Both the position numbers and the translations under genes were made by a program. The notes under the pieces are model-generated. The model did no database searches. It was given only the letters and a program-made list of their open reading frames with translations, and was not told the DNA's origin. A stretch of DNA of 64,000 bases, taken from assembly GCF_000377505.1 (NCBI RefSeq), contig NZ_KB898190.1:310001-374000 (forward strand). Direction: 5' to 3'. This DNA is from Paenibacillus massiliensis 2301065 = DSM 16942. GTDB taxonomy: Bacteria; Bacillota; Bacilli; Paenibacillales; Paenibacillaceae. Shown in pieces: positions 1 through 10,907 of this stretch; the first letter of the stretch is position 1, and every line of letters starts with the position of its first letter.

Positions 1-69
1 CATGCCGAGTACCATCAATACACACATAATCAGCGTGAAAATAAAGCTTTCCTTTTTATTTCTTCCCAT
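1..69 (-). CDS. DUF2798-like membrane protein, 5' end only
   Basis: Only the first 23 codons of this leftward gene are inside the window; the ATG is the complement of 67-69. The visible peptide begins MGRNKKESFIFT and continues into a hydrophobic helix, a short basic start followed by a membrane span, which is how DUF2798 proteins begin. It is divergent from the MarR gene at 209, with a shared palindromic promoter region between them, so the MarR protein probably controls it. The family call rests on about 20 residues and the rest of the gene is not visible. Confidence 0.5.
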   Translation of the reverse strand, partial: MGRNKKESFIFTLIMCVLMVLGM

Positions 70-137
70 TACCACATTCCTATCCTTTCTATATTGTCTT
101 AGGTTTACGTGCTTTACAGTATCATTGGCATTTTTTA

Positions 138-156
138 TTGTCAACTAGGTTGACAA
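138..156. promoter_or_regulatory. Palindromic operator with divergent promoters
   Basis: TTGTCAAC-TAG-GTTGACAA is a perfect inverted repeat midway between the divergent MarR and DUF2798-like genes. Each arm contains a TTGACA hexamer reading outward. On the plus strand TTGACA (150-155) is followed after 17 bp by TAAATT (173-178); on the minus strand TTGACA (144-139) is followed after 17 bp by the weaker TACTGT. A MarR dimer bound here would cover both -35 boxes. The palindrome and spacing are seen; MarR binding is inferred. Confidence 0.65.
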
Positions 157-208
157 TCATCATGAATATCTTTAAATTTATTATCAGGAGTAGAATAGGA
201 GGGGCAAA

Positions 209-628
209 GTGGAGAACATTTATCCAGATTTAAACCTAATTGATCTCATTAGTGAAAAACATCTAGCCCTGAGAAGGGCTGTTGGCGAGCTTGACGGAAA
301 TCGTCTAAACAAGACTGAGACCCACATCCTGTCTATTCTCGAACGGTATGAACCTATGTCAATTTCGGAGATCAGTCGGCGCATTCACATTTCTCGTCAA
401 GGTACTCATAAGAGCATTCAAGGCTTGCTGGCTCAGAACATGATTATTACGACAGATACAAAAGAGAATCAGCGCGATCGGAACGTAACAATTACACAAA
501 AGGGTCGGGACTACAATCGCCAATTGCTAGAATTGAAGCTGGAACTTGAGCAGCAGATTGTTCTCAGATTAGGCGAAGACAAAATTAAAGTAATTAAATC
601 TATTCTGAGCGAGGAATGGTTGGAATGA
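209..628 (+). CDS. MarR family transcriptional regulator
   Basis: A 139-residue winged-helix repressor of usual MarR length. The helix-turn-helix region is near residues 50-75 (motifs SISEISRRIHIS and GTHKSIQGLL), followed by the wing (KENQRDRNVTITQKG) that contacts the minor groove, with dimerisation helices at both ends. Start is GTG at 209, supported by a strong GGAGGGG ribosome site at 198-204. It probably represses itself and the divergent DUF2798-like membrane gene through the palindrome at 138-156. No effector can be deduced. It ends in front of a bidirectional terminator at 668. Confidence 0.88.
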   Translation: MENIYPDLNLIDLISEKHLALRRAVGELDGNRLNKTETHILSILERYEPMSISEISRRIHISRQGTHKSIQGLLAQNMIITTDTKENQRDRNVTITQKGRDYNRQLLELKLELEQQIVLRLGEDKIKVIKSILSEEWLE

Positions 629-667
629 TCATCAAGTTTCATTTCTGTCTCATATGTAAAAAGCACA

Positions 668-693
668 AAAACCCTTGCATTGGCAAGGGTTTT
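668..693. terminator. Bidirectional Rho-independent terminator
   Basis: AAAACCCTTGC-ATTG-GCAAGGGTTTT forms an 11-bp stem with a T run on either strand. It lies between the convergent MarR gene and the oxidoreductase gene and probably serves both. Confidence 0.85.
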
Positions 694-732
694 ACGAGTC
701 CAGATTTTCAATGTAGTCGGTCCAAATTCAAC

Positions 733-1752
733 TTAGCTACAAGCTTCAATTCCTTTTTCTAATATTTCCATTACAGCCAGCGTCTCTTCATCCTTAACGG
801 ATTTTTCTTTACCATGCACAATGGCTTGGTACATATCATCGTACACCCGAGTATAATCCCCTTTTTCCGAGACAACCTTCTCTTCGTGGTACACTCCTTC
901 TTCGTCAATATACGTTAACGTGCCATAATGCTGAGGCAAATCCAGGCCGAAATCAGCATGTCCCTTAGGCATGTAAAACAACTTCAAATGTTCTTCCTGA
1001 CGATCCTCCGTCTCTTTGACAAACATTCCTTTTTTACCATACACAACAGCACATGGGCGTGGTTTGATACGGAAAAAGCTTGATTTGATGGATACTTTTA
1101 AAGTTCCATAGAATAGATCCAGATCAAAATAATCATTCATACGTCCTTGTCCCAATAATTGACGAACCTCATAATGAACTCTTTCTGGTATACCATAATA
1201 CGATATGGCCTGATCAAGCGTATGACTCGCATGTCCATACAAGTAACTATTATATTTTGAAAAATGATGAGTATTATTAGGAATCTCAGGTCGAAAATAA
1301 TCATAGTGCATCTCTACTTCGAGTAAGTCTCCAAGTTTGCCAGATTCGATTACTTTTTTTGTAGTTAAGAAATTTGAATCATAGCGTCTATTCTGGAAGC
1401 ACTGAGCAATCAAATTTCTTTCTTTTGCATAATTGAAAATAAATTCAGCTTGCTCCTTGTTTAACATAAATGGTTTTTCAACAAGAACATGTTTCCCATG
1501 ATCAAGTGCCATTTTTGCATAATCAAAATGGGCTTCTAAATGCGTACATACGACAACCAGTTGAATCTCGTCATCCGTCATCAAAGAACTCAGATCATCC
1601 GTATATTGAATGTGTGGAACTCTATCCCACTCCGTTTTTTCCAGGTTCCTAGCATATATTGTTTTCACTTTGATATGGTCATGATTTAATGCGAAAGGAA
1701 GATGGTAGCGATTCGTACTTTTTCCATTAGCAATATATCCAATTGTAAGCAT
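733..1752 (-). CDS. Gfo/Idh/MocA family oxidoreductase
   Basis: A 339-residue NAD(P)-dependent sugar-type dehydrogenase. The N-terminal Rossmann fold begins MLTIGYIANGKS, and the family motif EKPF, whose lysine is catalytic, is near residue 93 (HVLVEKPFML). The C-terminal half is the alpha/beta substrate-binding domain. Start ATG at 1752 is preceded by AGGAGGAAC. It is the last gene of the leftward beta-glucoside operon, 142 bp after the GH1 glycosidase, so its substrate may be a released sugar or aglycone-linked sugar; that is inferred from context only. It resembles the YhhX/YvaA branch, whose substrates are poorly defined. Confidence 0.85.
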   Translation of the reverse strand: MLTIGYIANGKSTNRYHLPFALNHDHIKVKTIYARNLEKTEWDRVPHIQYTDDLSSLMTDDEIQLVVVCTHLEAHFDYAKMALDHGKHVLVEKPFMLNKEQAEFIFNYAKERNLIAQCFQNRRYDSNFLTTKKVIESGKLGDLLEVEMHYDYFRPEIPNNTHHFSKYNSYLYGHASHTLDQAISYYGIPERVHYEVRQLLGQGRMNDYFDLDLFYGTLKVSIKSSFFRIKPRPCAVVYGKKGMFVKETEDRQEEHLKLFYMPKGHADFGLDLPQHYGTLTYIDEEGVYHEEKVVSEKGDYTRVYDDMYQAIVHGKEKSVKDEETLAVMEILEKGIEACS

Positions 1753-1894
1753 GTTCAGTTCCTCCTAGATGTTTTGGTTTCATTATAATTGAAAGCTGCC
1801 GTTATGGACGGCAATGCCAGCAAATAGGTAATTTTGATTACATATTCGCCTCTTATCAGGACTTTTTTTGAACAATATGTTCATCCCTTGTGTC

Positions 1895-3313
<1,419 letters not shown>

Positions 3314-3319
3314 TTAAGC

Positions 3320-5248
<1,929 letters not shown>

Positions 5249-5270
5249 TCATCCTCTCAATGATGTGTAT

Positions 5271-5348
5271 AAAAAAAGGCAAGACCCCATGGGACAAAGC
5301 GTAAGCGCAATGTCCAAGTAGTCTCGCCTGCATTACCAGTAACAATCC
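5271..5348 (-). promoter_or_regulatory. RAT antiterminator/terminator upstream of bglP
   Basis: Read on the minus strand, GGATTGTTACTGGTAATGCA (complement of 5329-5348) is the start of a near-consensus ribonucleic antiterminator bound by LicT/BglG proteins. It overlaps the upstream arm of a long terminator (GGCGAGAC ... GTCTTGCC followed by seven U, complement of 5271-5329). LicT binding would stabilise the first hairpin and block termination, letting transcription enter bglP. Confidence 0.88.
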
Positions 5349-5354
5349 ATTATT

Positions 5355-6191
5355 TTATTCAGTTGTTTTCCGGGTGATACGTTCAATGTGTATCGTCAAA
5401 TACAGTTTTTCTTCATCTGACAGTTCAGTATTCAAATACTTTTCGATCTTTAATGCACAATCATACGCCTTTTTGTATTTGGATCTAACCTGTCTGAATA
5501 AAAAATCGTCTTCAACGATCGCCTCTCTTCCTTTGTTCAGCCTTTGGAAAAAGAATTTCAAGTGAGTAAGGAGGCGTTCATAGCTAACTGACTGTTCATC
5601 AAGGGTAATTCTAAATGTATATTGGATGATAGCCAGAATATCATTAATCTTTTCTAACTGTCGTCCCAGATCAGCAACGTTAGGGTACTCACTGTTAACT
5701 TTGGGATTAATTAAGTGTTGTGCAATGTTCGCGGCCTCATCTTCTGGTAGCCTCTTCCCCACCGTTTCTTCGATAAAGTCCAGCGCCTTGAAGCCCACAT
5801 CATATTCTTTTGGATATATCCTTTTGATCTCCCAGGCCAGTGGATTAACTATTTTAATCCCCTCATCATATAGTTTGATGGTATTGTTAATGTGATCTGT
5901 GAGAGTCACATAAATATACTCACTAAGGGGCGTTTTCAATCTGTTTTTGGCATATTCTATAATGTCATAACACAGCGAAACATATTCGGATGGAATATCC
6001 TCTAGCAAGGATTTAAATTTCTCTGAAGTTTCATTTTGTTGCAGAACAAACAATTTTTCAATCAAAGTTTCGTCTAGACTGTCTCCTACACTTTTTTTAA
6101 AACCGACCCCTTTGCCCATCACTACAAACTCTTCTCTAAGGCCATCTTTAGCTACAATTGCATTATTGTTAAATATCTTTTTGATGATCAT
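5355..6191 (-). CDS. licT: LicT/BglG family transcriptional antiterminator
   Basis: A 278-residue RNA-binding antiterminator of normal length. Residues 1-55 are the co-antiterminator RNA-binding domain (MIIKKIFNNNAIVA). Two PTS regulation domains follow at about 65-170 and 175-278, with the conserved histidines in LTDHI, IAQHL and LTIHI that receive phosphate from EII or HPr. It binds the RNA elements at 5271-5348 and 6303-6377. It is the first gene of the operon, with its own leader containing an identical type of element, so it is autoregulated. A CcpA-like site at its promoter suggests catabolite repression. Confidence 0.94.
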   Translation of the reverse strand: MIIKKIFNNNAIVAKDGLREEFVVMGKGVGFKKSVGDSLDETLIEKLFVLQQNETSEKFKSLLEDIPSEYVSLCYDIIEYAKNRLKTPLSEYIYVTLTDHINNTIKLYDEGIKIVNPLAWEIKRIYPKEYDVGFKALDFIEETVGKRLPEDEAANIAQHLINPKVNSEYPNVADLGRQLEKINDILAIIQYTFRITLDEQSVSYERLLTHLKFFFQRLNKGREAIVEDDFLFRQVRSKYKKAYDCALKIEKYLNTELSDEEKLYLTIHIERITRKTTE

Positions 6192-6302
6192 GCAGTGCCC
6201 CCTTTCATCCCTTTACAGACTGCAGTGTATGTTTAAAGTGGCGCCAGTAATTAAATTCCCACATCATCAACAAAGGTTTTTAACTTTGCATTAGCTGATT
6301 AT

Positions 6303-6377
6303 AAAAAAAAGACGATATCCAAAACATACATAAATAGCTGTGTATGCTTTGGGTATCGCCTTTTCAGTAACAATCCC
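6303..6377 (-). promoter_or_regulatory. RAT antiterminator/terminator in the licT leader
   Basis: The minus strand carries GGGATTGTTACTGAAAAGGC (complement of 6358-6377), a second LicT-type RNA target, overlapping a terminator stem (GGCGATACCCAAAGCATAC pairing with GTATGTTTTGGATATCGTC) that ends in a run of eight U at 6303-6310. It precedes licT itself, giving positive autoregulation. Confidence 0.82.
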
Positions 6378-6383
6378 AAAGTT

Positions 6384-6421
6384 ATAATAACATCTAGCAA
6401 TTGATTAAGCAAGCGCTTTCT
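6384..6421 (-). promoter_or_regulatory. licT promoter with CcpA (cre)-like site
   Basis: On the minus strand TTGCTT (complement of 6407-6412) and TATTAT (complement of 6384-6389) are 17 bp apart, a plausible sigma-A promoter reading into the licT leader. The -35 is overlapped by GAAAGCGCTTGC (complement of about 6409-6420), close to the catabolite-responsive element core. CcpA binding here would repress the operon on preferred sugars. Confidence 0.55.
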
Positions 6422-6575
6422 TTATTTTTTCTATTTAGTTATACATCGATTTAACTTTACTTTCTACAAACGCGAACACGATTATGCACAGCTAGCTATA
6501 AAATCAACTAGTATCAGTCGTCATTAAAAACATAGTTTCAATAAAATTCCCACTTCTTATCCACAAATGAAAAAT
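6422..6575. other. Spacer upstream of the bgl operon
   Basis: AT-rich, no open reading frame with a ribosome site, and no repeat or hairpin that I can see apart from the operon promoter on its left and the terminator on its right. Confidence 0.5.
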
Positions 6576-6579
6576 AAAA

Positions 6580-6606
6580 AAAACCCCTTGCTTAGCAAGG
6601 GGTTTT
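6580..6606. terminator. Rho-independent terminator
   Basis: AAAACCCCTTGC-TTA-GCAAGGGGTTTT with A/T tracts on both sides. It lies about 90 bp downstream of the RNA methyltransferase gene, which it probably terminates in the leftward direction. Confidence 0.8.
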
Positions 6607-6695
6607 CCAGTCCAGGTTTACGTTATAACTTATCCAGATTGATCTTATAATTTGTCCAGAATTACGTTACTAACTGACAGTAGGACAGGAAATTT

Positions 6696-7490
6696 TCATT
6701 TGTTAAAATTACGCTGTCTCATTGCCTCAAAGAGTACGATCGTAGCTGCCATAGCCGCATTCAGCGATTCTGCCTGACCGACCATTGGAATTCGAATAGA
6801 TTCATCGACGAGAGCCGTAGCCTCCGCAGATACCCCCTGACCCTCACTACCAATGAGCATCCAGACCGGACCGCGAAAATCATACGTATAGCAAGAATGT
6901 GTGGCATCCAGTGCCGTGGAGATGATCTGTGCCCCATGACGTTTGGCCTCAGGCAGCAGCTCCGCTAGCTCTCCTTCCACGACCGGGATATGGAACATCG
7001 AGCCCATCGTCGAGCGGATCGTCTTGGGATTGTACAGATCTGCACAGCCTTGCCCCAGAATAACACCTGCCGCACCTGCTGCATCTGCGCTTCGAATAAT
7101 TGTTCCTACATTTCCCGGGTCCTGCACCCCATCCAGTACGATGACGATACTGTTCGGCTTCTCCCACAATCTGTCCACAGCCGTAGTCTCTTTGCGAACG
7201 ACTGCGAATACAGACTGTGGTGTCTTAGCCTCCGTACATTTGGCGATCACGGCTGCCGATACCGCAATCCATTCCGGAGCATCGGGCGATGATCTTAAGC
7301 CCGTCAATTCCCTTGGAATACCGCGCTCCATATCGTATGCTACACATTCAATATCCGCATTTGCCTGCAGGGCTTCCATTACAAGATGAATGCCCTCGAT
7401 CAGATACTTGCCTTGCTTGCTGCGATGCTTCTTGTCGAGCAACTGGGCCCAGCCTTTGACCCGCGAGTTGCTTGGCGAAATAATATCCAT
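6696..7490 (-). CDS. TrmH/SpoU family RNA 2'-O-methyltransferase
   Basis: A 264-residue SPOUT-fold methyltransferase that transfers a methyl group from SAM to a ribose 2'-OH of rRNA or tRNA. The N-terminal substrate-binding domain (residues 1-100; NSRVKGWAQLLDKKHRSKQG) matches the RlmB/YsgA type. The C-terminal knot shows motif 1 (DPGNVGTIIRSADAAGA, about 130-146), motif 2 (IGSEGQGVS) and motif 3 (IPMVGQAESLNAAMAA), which form the SAM pocket. The exact target nucleotide cannot be told. Start ATG at 7490, with a weak AAAGGA upstream. It is monocistronic by spacing. Confidence 0.88.
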   Translation of the reverse strand: MDIISPSNSRVKGWAQLLDKKHRSKQGKYLIEGIHLVMEALQANADIECVAYDMERGIPRELTGLRSSPDAPEWIAVSAAVIAKCTEAKTPQSVFAVVRKETTAVDRLWEKPNSIVIVLDGVQDPGNVGTIIRSADAAGAAGVILGQGCADLYNPKTIRSTMGSMFHIPVVEGELAELLPEAKRHGAQIISTALDATHSCYTYDFRGPVWMLIGSEGQGVSAEATALVDESIRIPMVGQAESLNAAMAATIVLFEAMRQRNFNK

Positions 7491-7733
7491 ATTTAGACCA
7501 CGTTCCTTTTACACTCCATAATGTCTAACTTACGCTATTGTCCTCAAGACACTAATGGGAATTATTCCCCGCCATCTAGCATCTTAACACCTATATATCA
7601 ATGCAGTTACATGAGCATACAGCTACGTAATCGTACCCATCCATATTTATGTACCATGTCTATACACCTTCACAAATGTAACTTCATTCATCATGTACCT
7701 TTATACCAAATCTCCAGATCATGACCTGTTCCT

Positions 7734-8396
7734 CTATTCAGGAATCGCCTGTTCTAGTCGAACAAGATCATTTTTGTGTCCTACGATAATCAGCACATCT
7801 CCTGTCTGAATCAGGTCCTCAGGATGCGGAGAGATATTCATCTCCTTCTCACGCCGAATACCCAGTACATTACAACCATACTTCGCCCGAATATCCAGCT
7901 CCTTCAGATTCCTGCCGATCATGAAGCGCGGGGCCTGCATCTCGAATATACTGTAGTCTTGGGACAACTCAATATAGTCCAGAATGTTCGGCGAGGTCAA
8001 ATGATGAGCTACCCGTAGTCCCATGTCCCGTTCCGGATAGATCACCTTGTCCGCACCAATTTTTTGCAGTACCTTGCCATGCAGTTCGTTCTTCGCTTTG
8101 ACCAGGAGCACGGGTACACCCATATCCTTCAGTATCAGTGTTGTCAGAATACTGGCTTGTATATCCTCACCAATCGCCACCACGACGACATCAAAATTAC
8201 GAATTCCCAGCGCCCGTAAGGCTTCCTCATCCGTTGAATCTGCCGACACGGCATGGGTCACCATTTCGGAGACCTCCTGTATTCGCTGTTCATTGGCATC
8301 GATCGCAAGTACATCGTAGCCCATCTCGCTTAACGCGTATGCGACGCTGGAGCCGAATCGCCCCATGCCGATAATCGCATATTGTTTTTTTGCCAT
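7734..8396 (-). CDS. ktrA: Ktr potassium channel RCK subunit (KtrA/KtrC)
   Basis: A 220-residue cytoplasmic regulatory subunit that gates a KtrB/KtrD potassium channel. The N-terminal RCK domain has the nucleotide-binding glycine motif IGMGRFGSSVA (residues 9-19) and an acidic residue after beta-2 (LAIDANEQ). The C-terminal RCK-C domain (about 140-220) binds a second ligand, probably cyclic-di-AMP as in the family. No membrane subunit gene is adjacent, so the partner must be elsewhere, as is common for KtrC. Whether this is the KtrA or KtrC paralogue cannot be decided from sequence alone. Confidence 0.88.
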   Translation of the reverse strand: MAKKQYAIIGMGRFGSSVAYALSEMGYDVLAIDANEQRIQEVSEMVTHAVSADSTDEEALRALGIRNFDVVVVAIGEDIQASILTTLILKDMGVPVLLVKAKNELHGKVLQKIGADKVIYPERDMGLRVAHHLTSPNILDYIELSQDYSIFEMQAPRFMIGRNLKELDIRAKYGCNVLGIRREKEMNISPHPEDLIQTGDVLIIVGHKNDLVRLEQAIPE

Positions 8397-8458
8397 TTGT
8401 CGTTTGGCCTCCCGAATTCATACTATGCCTAAGTATAGCATACCTGGAATCCTTATTT

Positions 8459-8488
8459 GCATACCATCCAGTCCGGCAGGTCACACTA
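8459..8488 (+). promoter_or_regulatory. Possible sigma-G promoter of sspI
   Basis: GCATA (8459-8463) and CACACTA (8482-8488) are 18 bp apart, a spacing and sequence close to forespore sigma-G promoters, and lie 40 bp before the sspI start. The match to the -10 is imperfect. Confidence 0.4.
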
Positions 8489-8527
8489 GGACAAGGTACT
8501 TGAATCTAACCTATCAGGAGGATCACA

Positions 8528-8761
8528 ATGCCCATTACACTCGATTTGCGACAAGCTATCGTTCACAAAGTGCATGGTGAATCAGAGCAAGGCCTGACCG
8601 AGATGATTGAGGGATCGGTGGATGGTCCGGAGGCTGCCCTGCCCGGCCTTGGTGCTGTGTTCGAGATGATCTGGAAGGACATTAACCCGTCTCAGCGCGA
8701 GGAGCTGGTGCATATCCTGCATCATCATTTGCAGGGGGTTCAGCCTCCCAAGCTATCCTGA
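8528..8761 (+). CDS. sspI: Small acid-soluble spore protein SspI
   Basis: A 77-residue protein of the SspI family, a minor small acid-soluble protein made in the forespore. Recognisable segments are LDLRQAIVHKVHG at the start and ALPGLGAVFEMIWK in the middle, both conserved in SspI. Start ATG at 8528 follows AGGAGGATCAC. The gene stands alone on the plus strand between two leftward genes and is followed by a strong hairpin. Its presence is one of the clearest signs that the host makes endospores. Confidence 0.93.
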   Translation: MPITLDLRQAIVHKVHGESEQGLTEMIEGSVDGPEAALPGLGAVFEMIWKDINPSQREELVHILHHHLQGVQPPKLS

Positions 8762-8787
8762 TTCCTGATTGGTAGCTCACAGTACAC

Positions 8788-8829
8788 GAACAAGCCGGCA
8801 CTGTCATAAGACAGTCAGCCGGCTTGTTC
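8788..8829. terminator. Long hairpin after sspI
   Basis: GAACAAGCCGGCACTGTC-ATAA-GACAGTCAGCCGGCTTGTTC is an almost perfect 18-bp stem with a 4-base loop (one bulged base). It lies between the convergent sspI and prfC genes. The following T run is short, but the stem is strong enough to end transcription on both strands. Confidence 0.7.
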
Positions 8830-8897
8830 TACTTGGACTTTTTACAGCCTCCAGTATATGTGTGTGTCATAATCTCGCCCGTAGTCTCGACGCTAAC

Positions 8898-10481
8898 TTA
8901 AGGAGCCGTCTCCAGGAACTTCGCAGTCGGATTTTTCTCCATCGCGGTACGCATAGCATATTCATTCTCGAACAGCACAACGTAATTTCCTTTTTTATCC
9001 TTCACTAGCGTGGAATTAATACGGAATTTACTTGGATCAATCTGATCATCCACAATCCAGCGGGCGAATTGGAACGGCATGCGTTGTAGCTGTACATCCA
9101 CGCCATACTCGCCCTTCATCCGATATTCGAACACCTCAAATTGTAGTTGTCCTACTACGCCCAGAATCGTATCGTCGAAGCTCACCGTGTTGAACACTTG
9201 GATGGTGCCCTCCTCGGTCAGTTGATCGATTCCCTTCTGATACTGCTTATGCTTAAGTGCATTCTTAACTGTCACCTTGGCAAAAATCTCTGGCGAGAAC
9301 GTCGGCAGCTCATCGAAGACAACCTCACTGCCCTGACTAAGCGAATCTCCGATGCGGAAGATACCTGGATCGAAGAGTCCGATAATATCCCCAGGATATG
9401 CCTCCTGAACAATATCACGGTCCTGTGCCAGGAACTGCTGTGGCTGCGAGAGCTTGATTTCCTTACCCGCACGGACATGCTTCACGCTCATACCGCGCTG
9501 GAAGACACCCGATACGATCCGCAAGAACGCTACACGATCCCGGTGGGCTGGGTTCATATTCGCCTGAATTTTGAAGACATACCCACTGAATTTCTCATTC
9601 GTCGGCTCGATCAAGCCAGCTGTACTGCGACGTGGCTCCGGCTTCGGTGCGAGATTCAGGAAGTTCTCCAGGAAGGTCTGTACGCCGAAATTATTGATGG
9701 CACTGCCAAAGAAGACCGGTGTCAGCTCACCGCGCTGTACCTTCTCCATATCAAATTGGTCGCCCGCGATGTCCAGCAGCTCAAGGTCCTGGCAGAGCTG
9801 GTCATGATGGAACTCTCCTGCCATTTCGCGGATCACAGGATCGTTATAGCCCTCAACCTTCTCTACCTTGATCTTGGAATGATCGTCACCCTGGAATAGC
9901 TCAACCTGGTTCAATGTACGATCATATACGCCGCATAGCTCACGTCCCATGCCAATAGGCCAGTTCATCGGCACCGAGCGAATACCCAATACCTGCTCCA
10001 GCTCCTCCATCAGATCGAAGGGACTACGTCCTTCGCGGTCTAGCTTGTTGATGAAGGTGAAGATGGGAATCCCGCGCTTGGCACATACCTGGAATAGCTT
10101 GATCGTCTGAGCCTCCACACCCTTGGCAACGTCAATCAACATGACTGCACTATCCGCGGCCGTCAGTGTCCGATATGTGTCCTCACTGAAGTCCTGGTGA
10201 CCTGGCGTGTCCAAAATGTTAATCCGGTGCCCGTTATAGTCGAATTGCATCACGGAGGAGGTTACAGAGATCCCCCGTTGCTTCTCGATCTCCATCCAGT
10301 CACTCGTTGCATGCTTGCTGGCTTTGCGTGCCTTGACGGAACCTGCCTCACGAATCGCGCCGCCGAACAGGAGAAGCTTCTCCGTGAGCGTCGTCTTCCC
10401 CGCATCCGGGTGAGAGATAATGGCAAAGGTCCGTCGTTTGTCGACTTCCTGTTGCAGTACTTGTTCGCTTGTTTTACTCAT
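8898..10481 (-). CDS. prfC: Peptide chain release factor 3
   Basis: A 527-residue translational GTPase that recycles RF1/RF2 from the ribosome after peptide release. G1 is SHPDAGKTTLTEK, G3 DTPGHQDFSED, and G4 NKLDREGRSP, followed by the EF-Tu-like domain 2 and the RF3-specific C-terminal domain. I place the start at the ATG of MSKTSEQVLQ at 10481, because GAAGGGA precedes it at a suitable distance; an in-frame ATG 30 bp upstream has no such site. RF3 is patchy in Bacillales. The gene is monocistronic. Confidence 0.94.
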   Translation of the reverse strand: MSKTSEQVLQQEVDKRRTFAIISHPDAGKTTLTEKLLLFGGAIREAGSVKARKASKHATSDWMEIEKQRGISVTSSVMQFDYNGHRINILDTPGHQDFSEDTYRTLTAADSAVMLIDVAKGVEAQTIKLFQVCAKRGIPIFTFINKLDREGRSPFDLMEELEQVLGIRSVPMNWPIGMGRELCGVYDRTLNQVELFQGDDHSKIKVEKVEGYNDPVIREMAGEFHHDQLCQDLELLDIAGDQFDMEKVQRGELTPVFFGSAINNFGVQTFLENFLNLAPKPEPRRSTAGLIEPTNEKFSGYVFKIQANMNPAHRDRVAFLRIVSGVFQRGMSVKHVRAGKEIKLSQPQQFLAQDRDIVQEAYPGDIIGLFDPGIFRIGDSLSQGSEVVFDELPTFSPEIFAKVTVKNALKHKQYQKGIDQLTEEGTIQVFNTVSFDDTILGVVGQLQFEVFEYRMKGEYGVDVQLQRMPFQFARWIVDDQIDPSKFRINSTLVKDKKGNYVVLFENEYAMRTAMEKNPTAKFLETAP

Positions 10482-10800
10482 TTCACTATTCCCTTCATCA
10501 CATGAATACAATTACATTTCATTGATTTGTGCACGAATGTCCTTTCGGCGCTGAGCTTTACATGGCAAAAAGGAAGCTGTGTATTATCACTTAATCCGGC
10601 TTTTTCGCAAAACTTCTATATTGATACACTTTATAAAAAAGTAGAAATCAACTCACAAGGGATGACGCCTCACTTTATCCAGACTTTTTTACCACACTGA
10701 ACTATATCCACTTTCTTCATTTCATTATATATAACGGACTTAAGCAAATCCTAGTTATTATACCATATTTGCCACACAAATCATCCTCTAACGAACGCAA
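10482..10800. other. Intergenic region upstream of prfC
   Basis: About 320 bp without a supported gene. It must hold the prfC promoter; the minus strand has AT-rich hexamers but no pair I would single out. No riboswitch, T-box or tRNA is recognisable. Confidence 0.45.
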
Positions 10801-10835
10801 ATCATCCCCACACGTTTATAACGTATGAGGATGAT
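10801..10835 (-). terminator. Hairpin downstream of zwf
   Basis: ATCATCCCCACACGTT-TATA-AACGTATGAGGATGAT is a near-perfect stem about 70 bp past the zwf stop in the leftward direction. The U run after it is poor, so it may be a terminator or an RNA-stabilising hairpin. Confidence 0.5.
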
Positions 10836-10907
10836 GGAAAGTACCCTCGCTCCCGAGAGACCTGCAATACCTTATGCACCTTGGATGCTAATGGTGCCTG
10901 TCTTAGA

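Noticed and set aside
9147-9899. 250-residue open frame on the plus strand opposite prfC
   Set aside because: It lies wholly antisense to the conserved prfC gene, has no ribosome site and no recognisable motif.
10840-10907. Possible riboswitch downstream of zwf
   Set aside because: The conserved-looking GC-rich stretch does not match any aptamer I know and lies after, not before, a gene.
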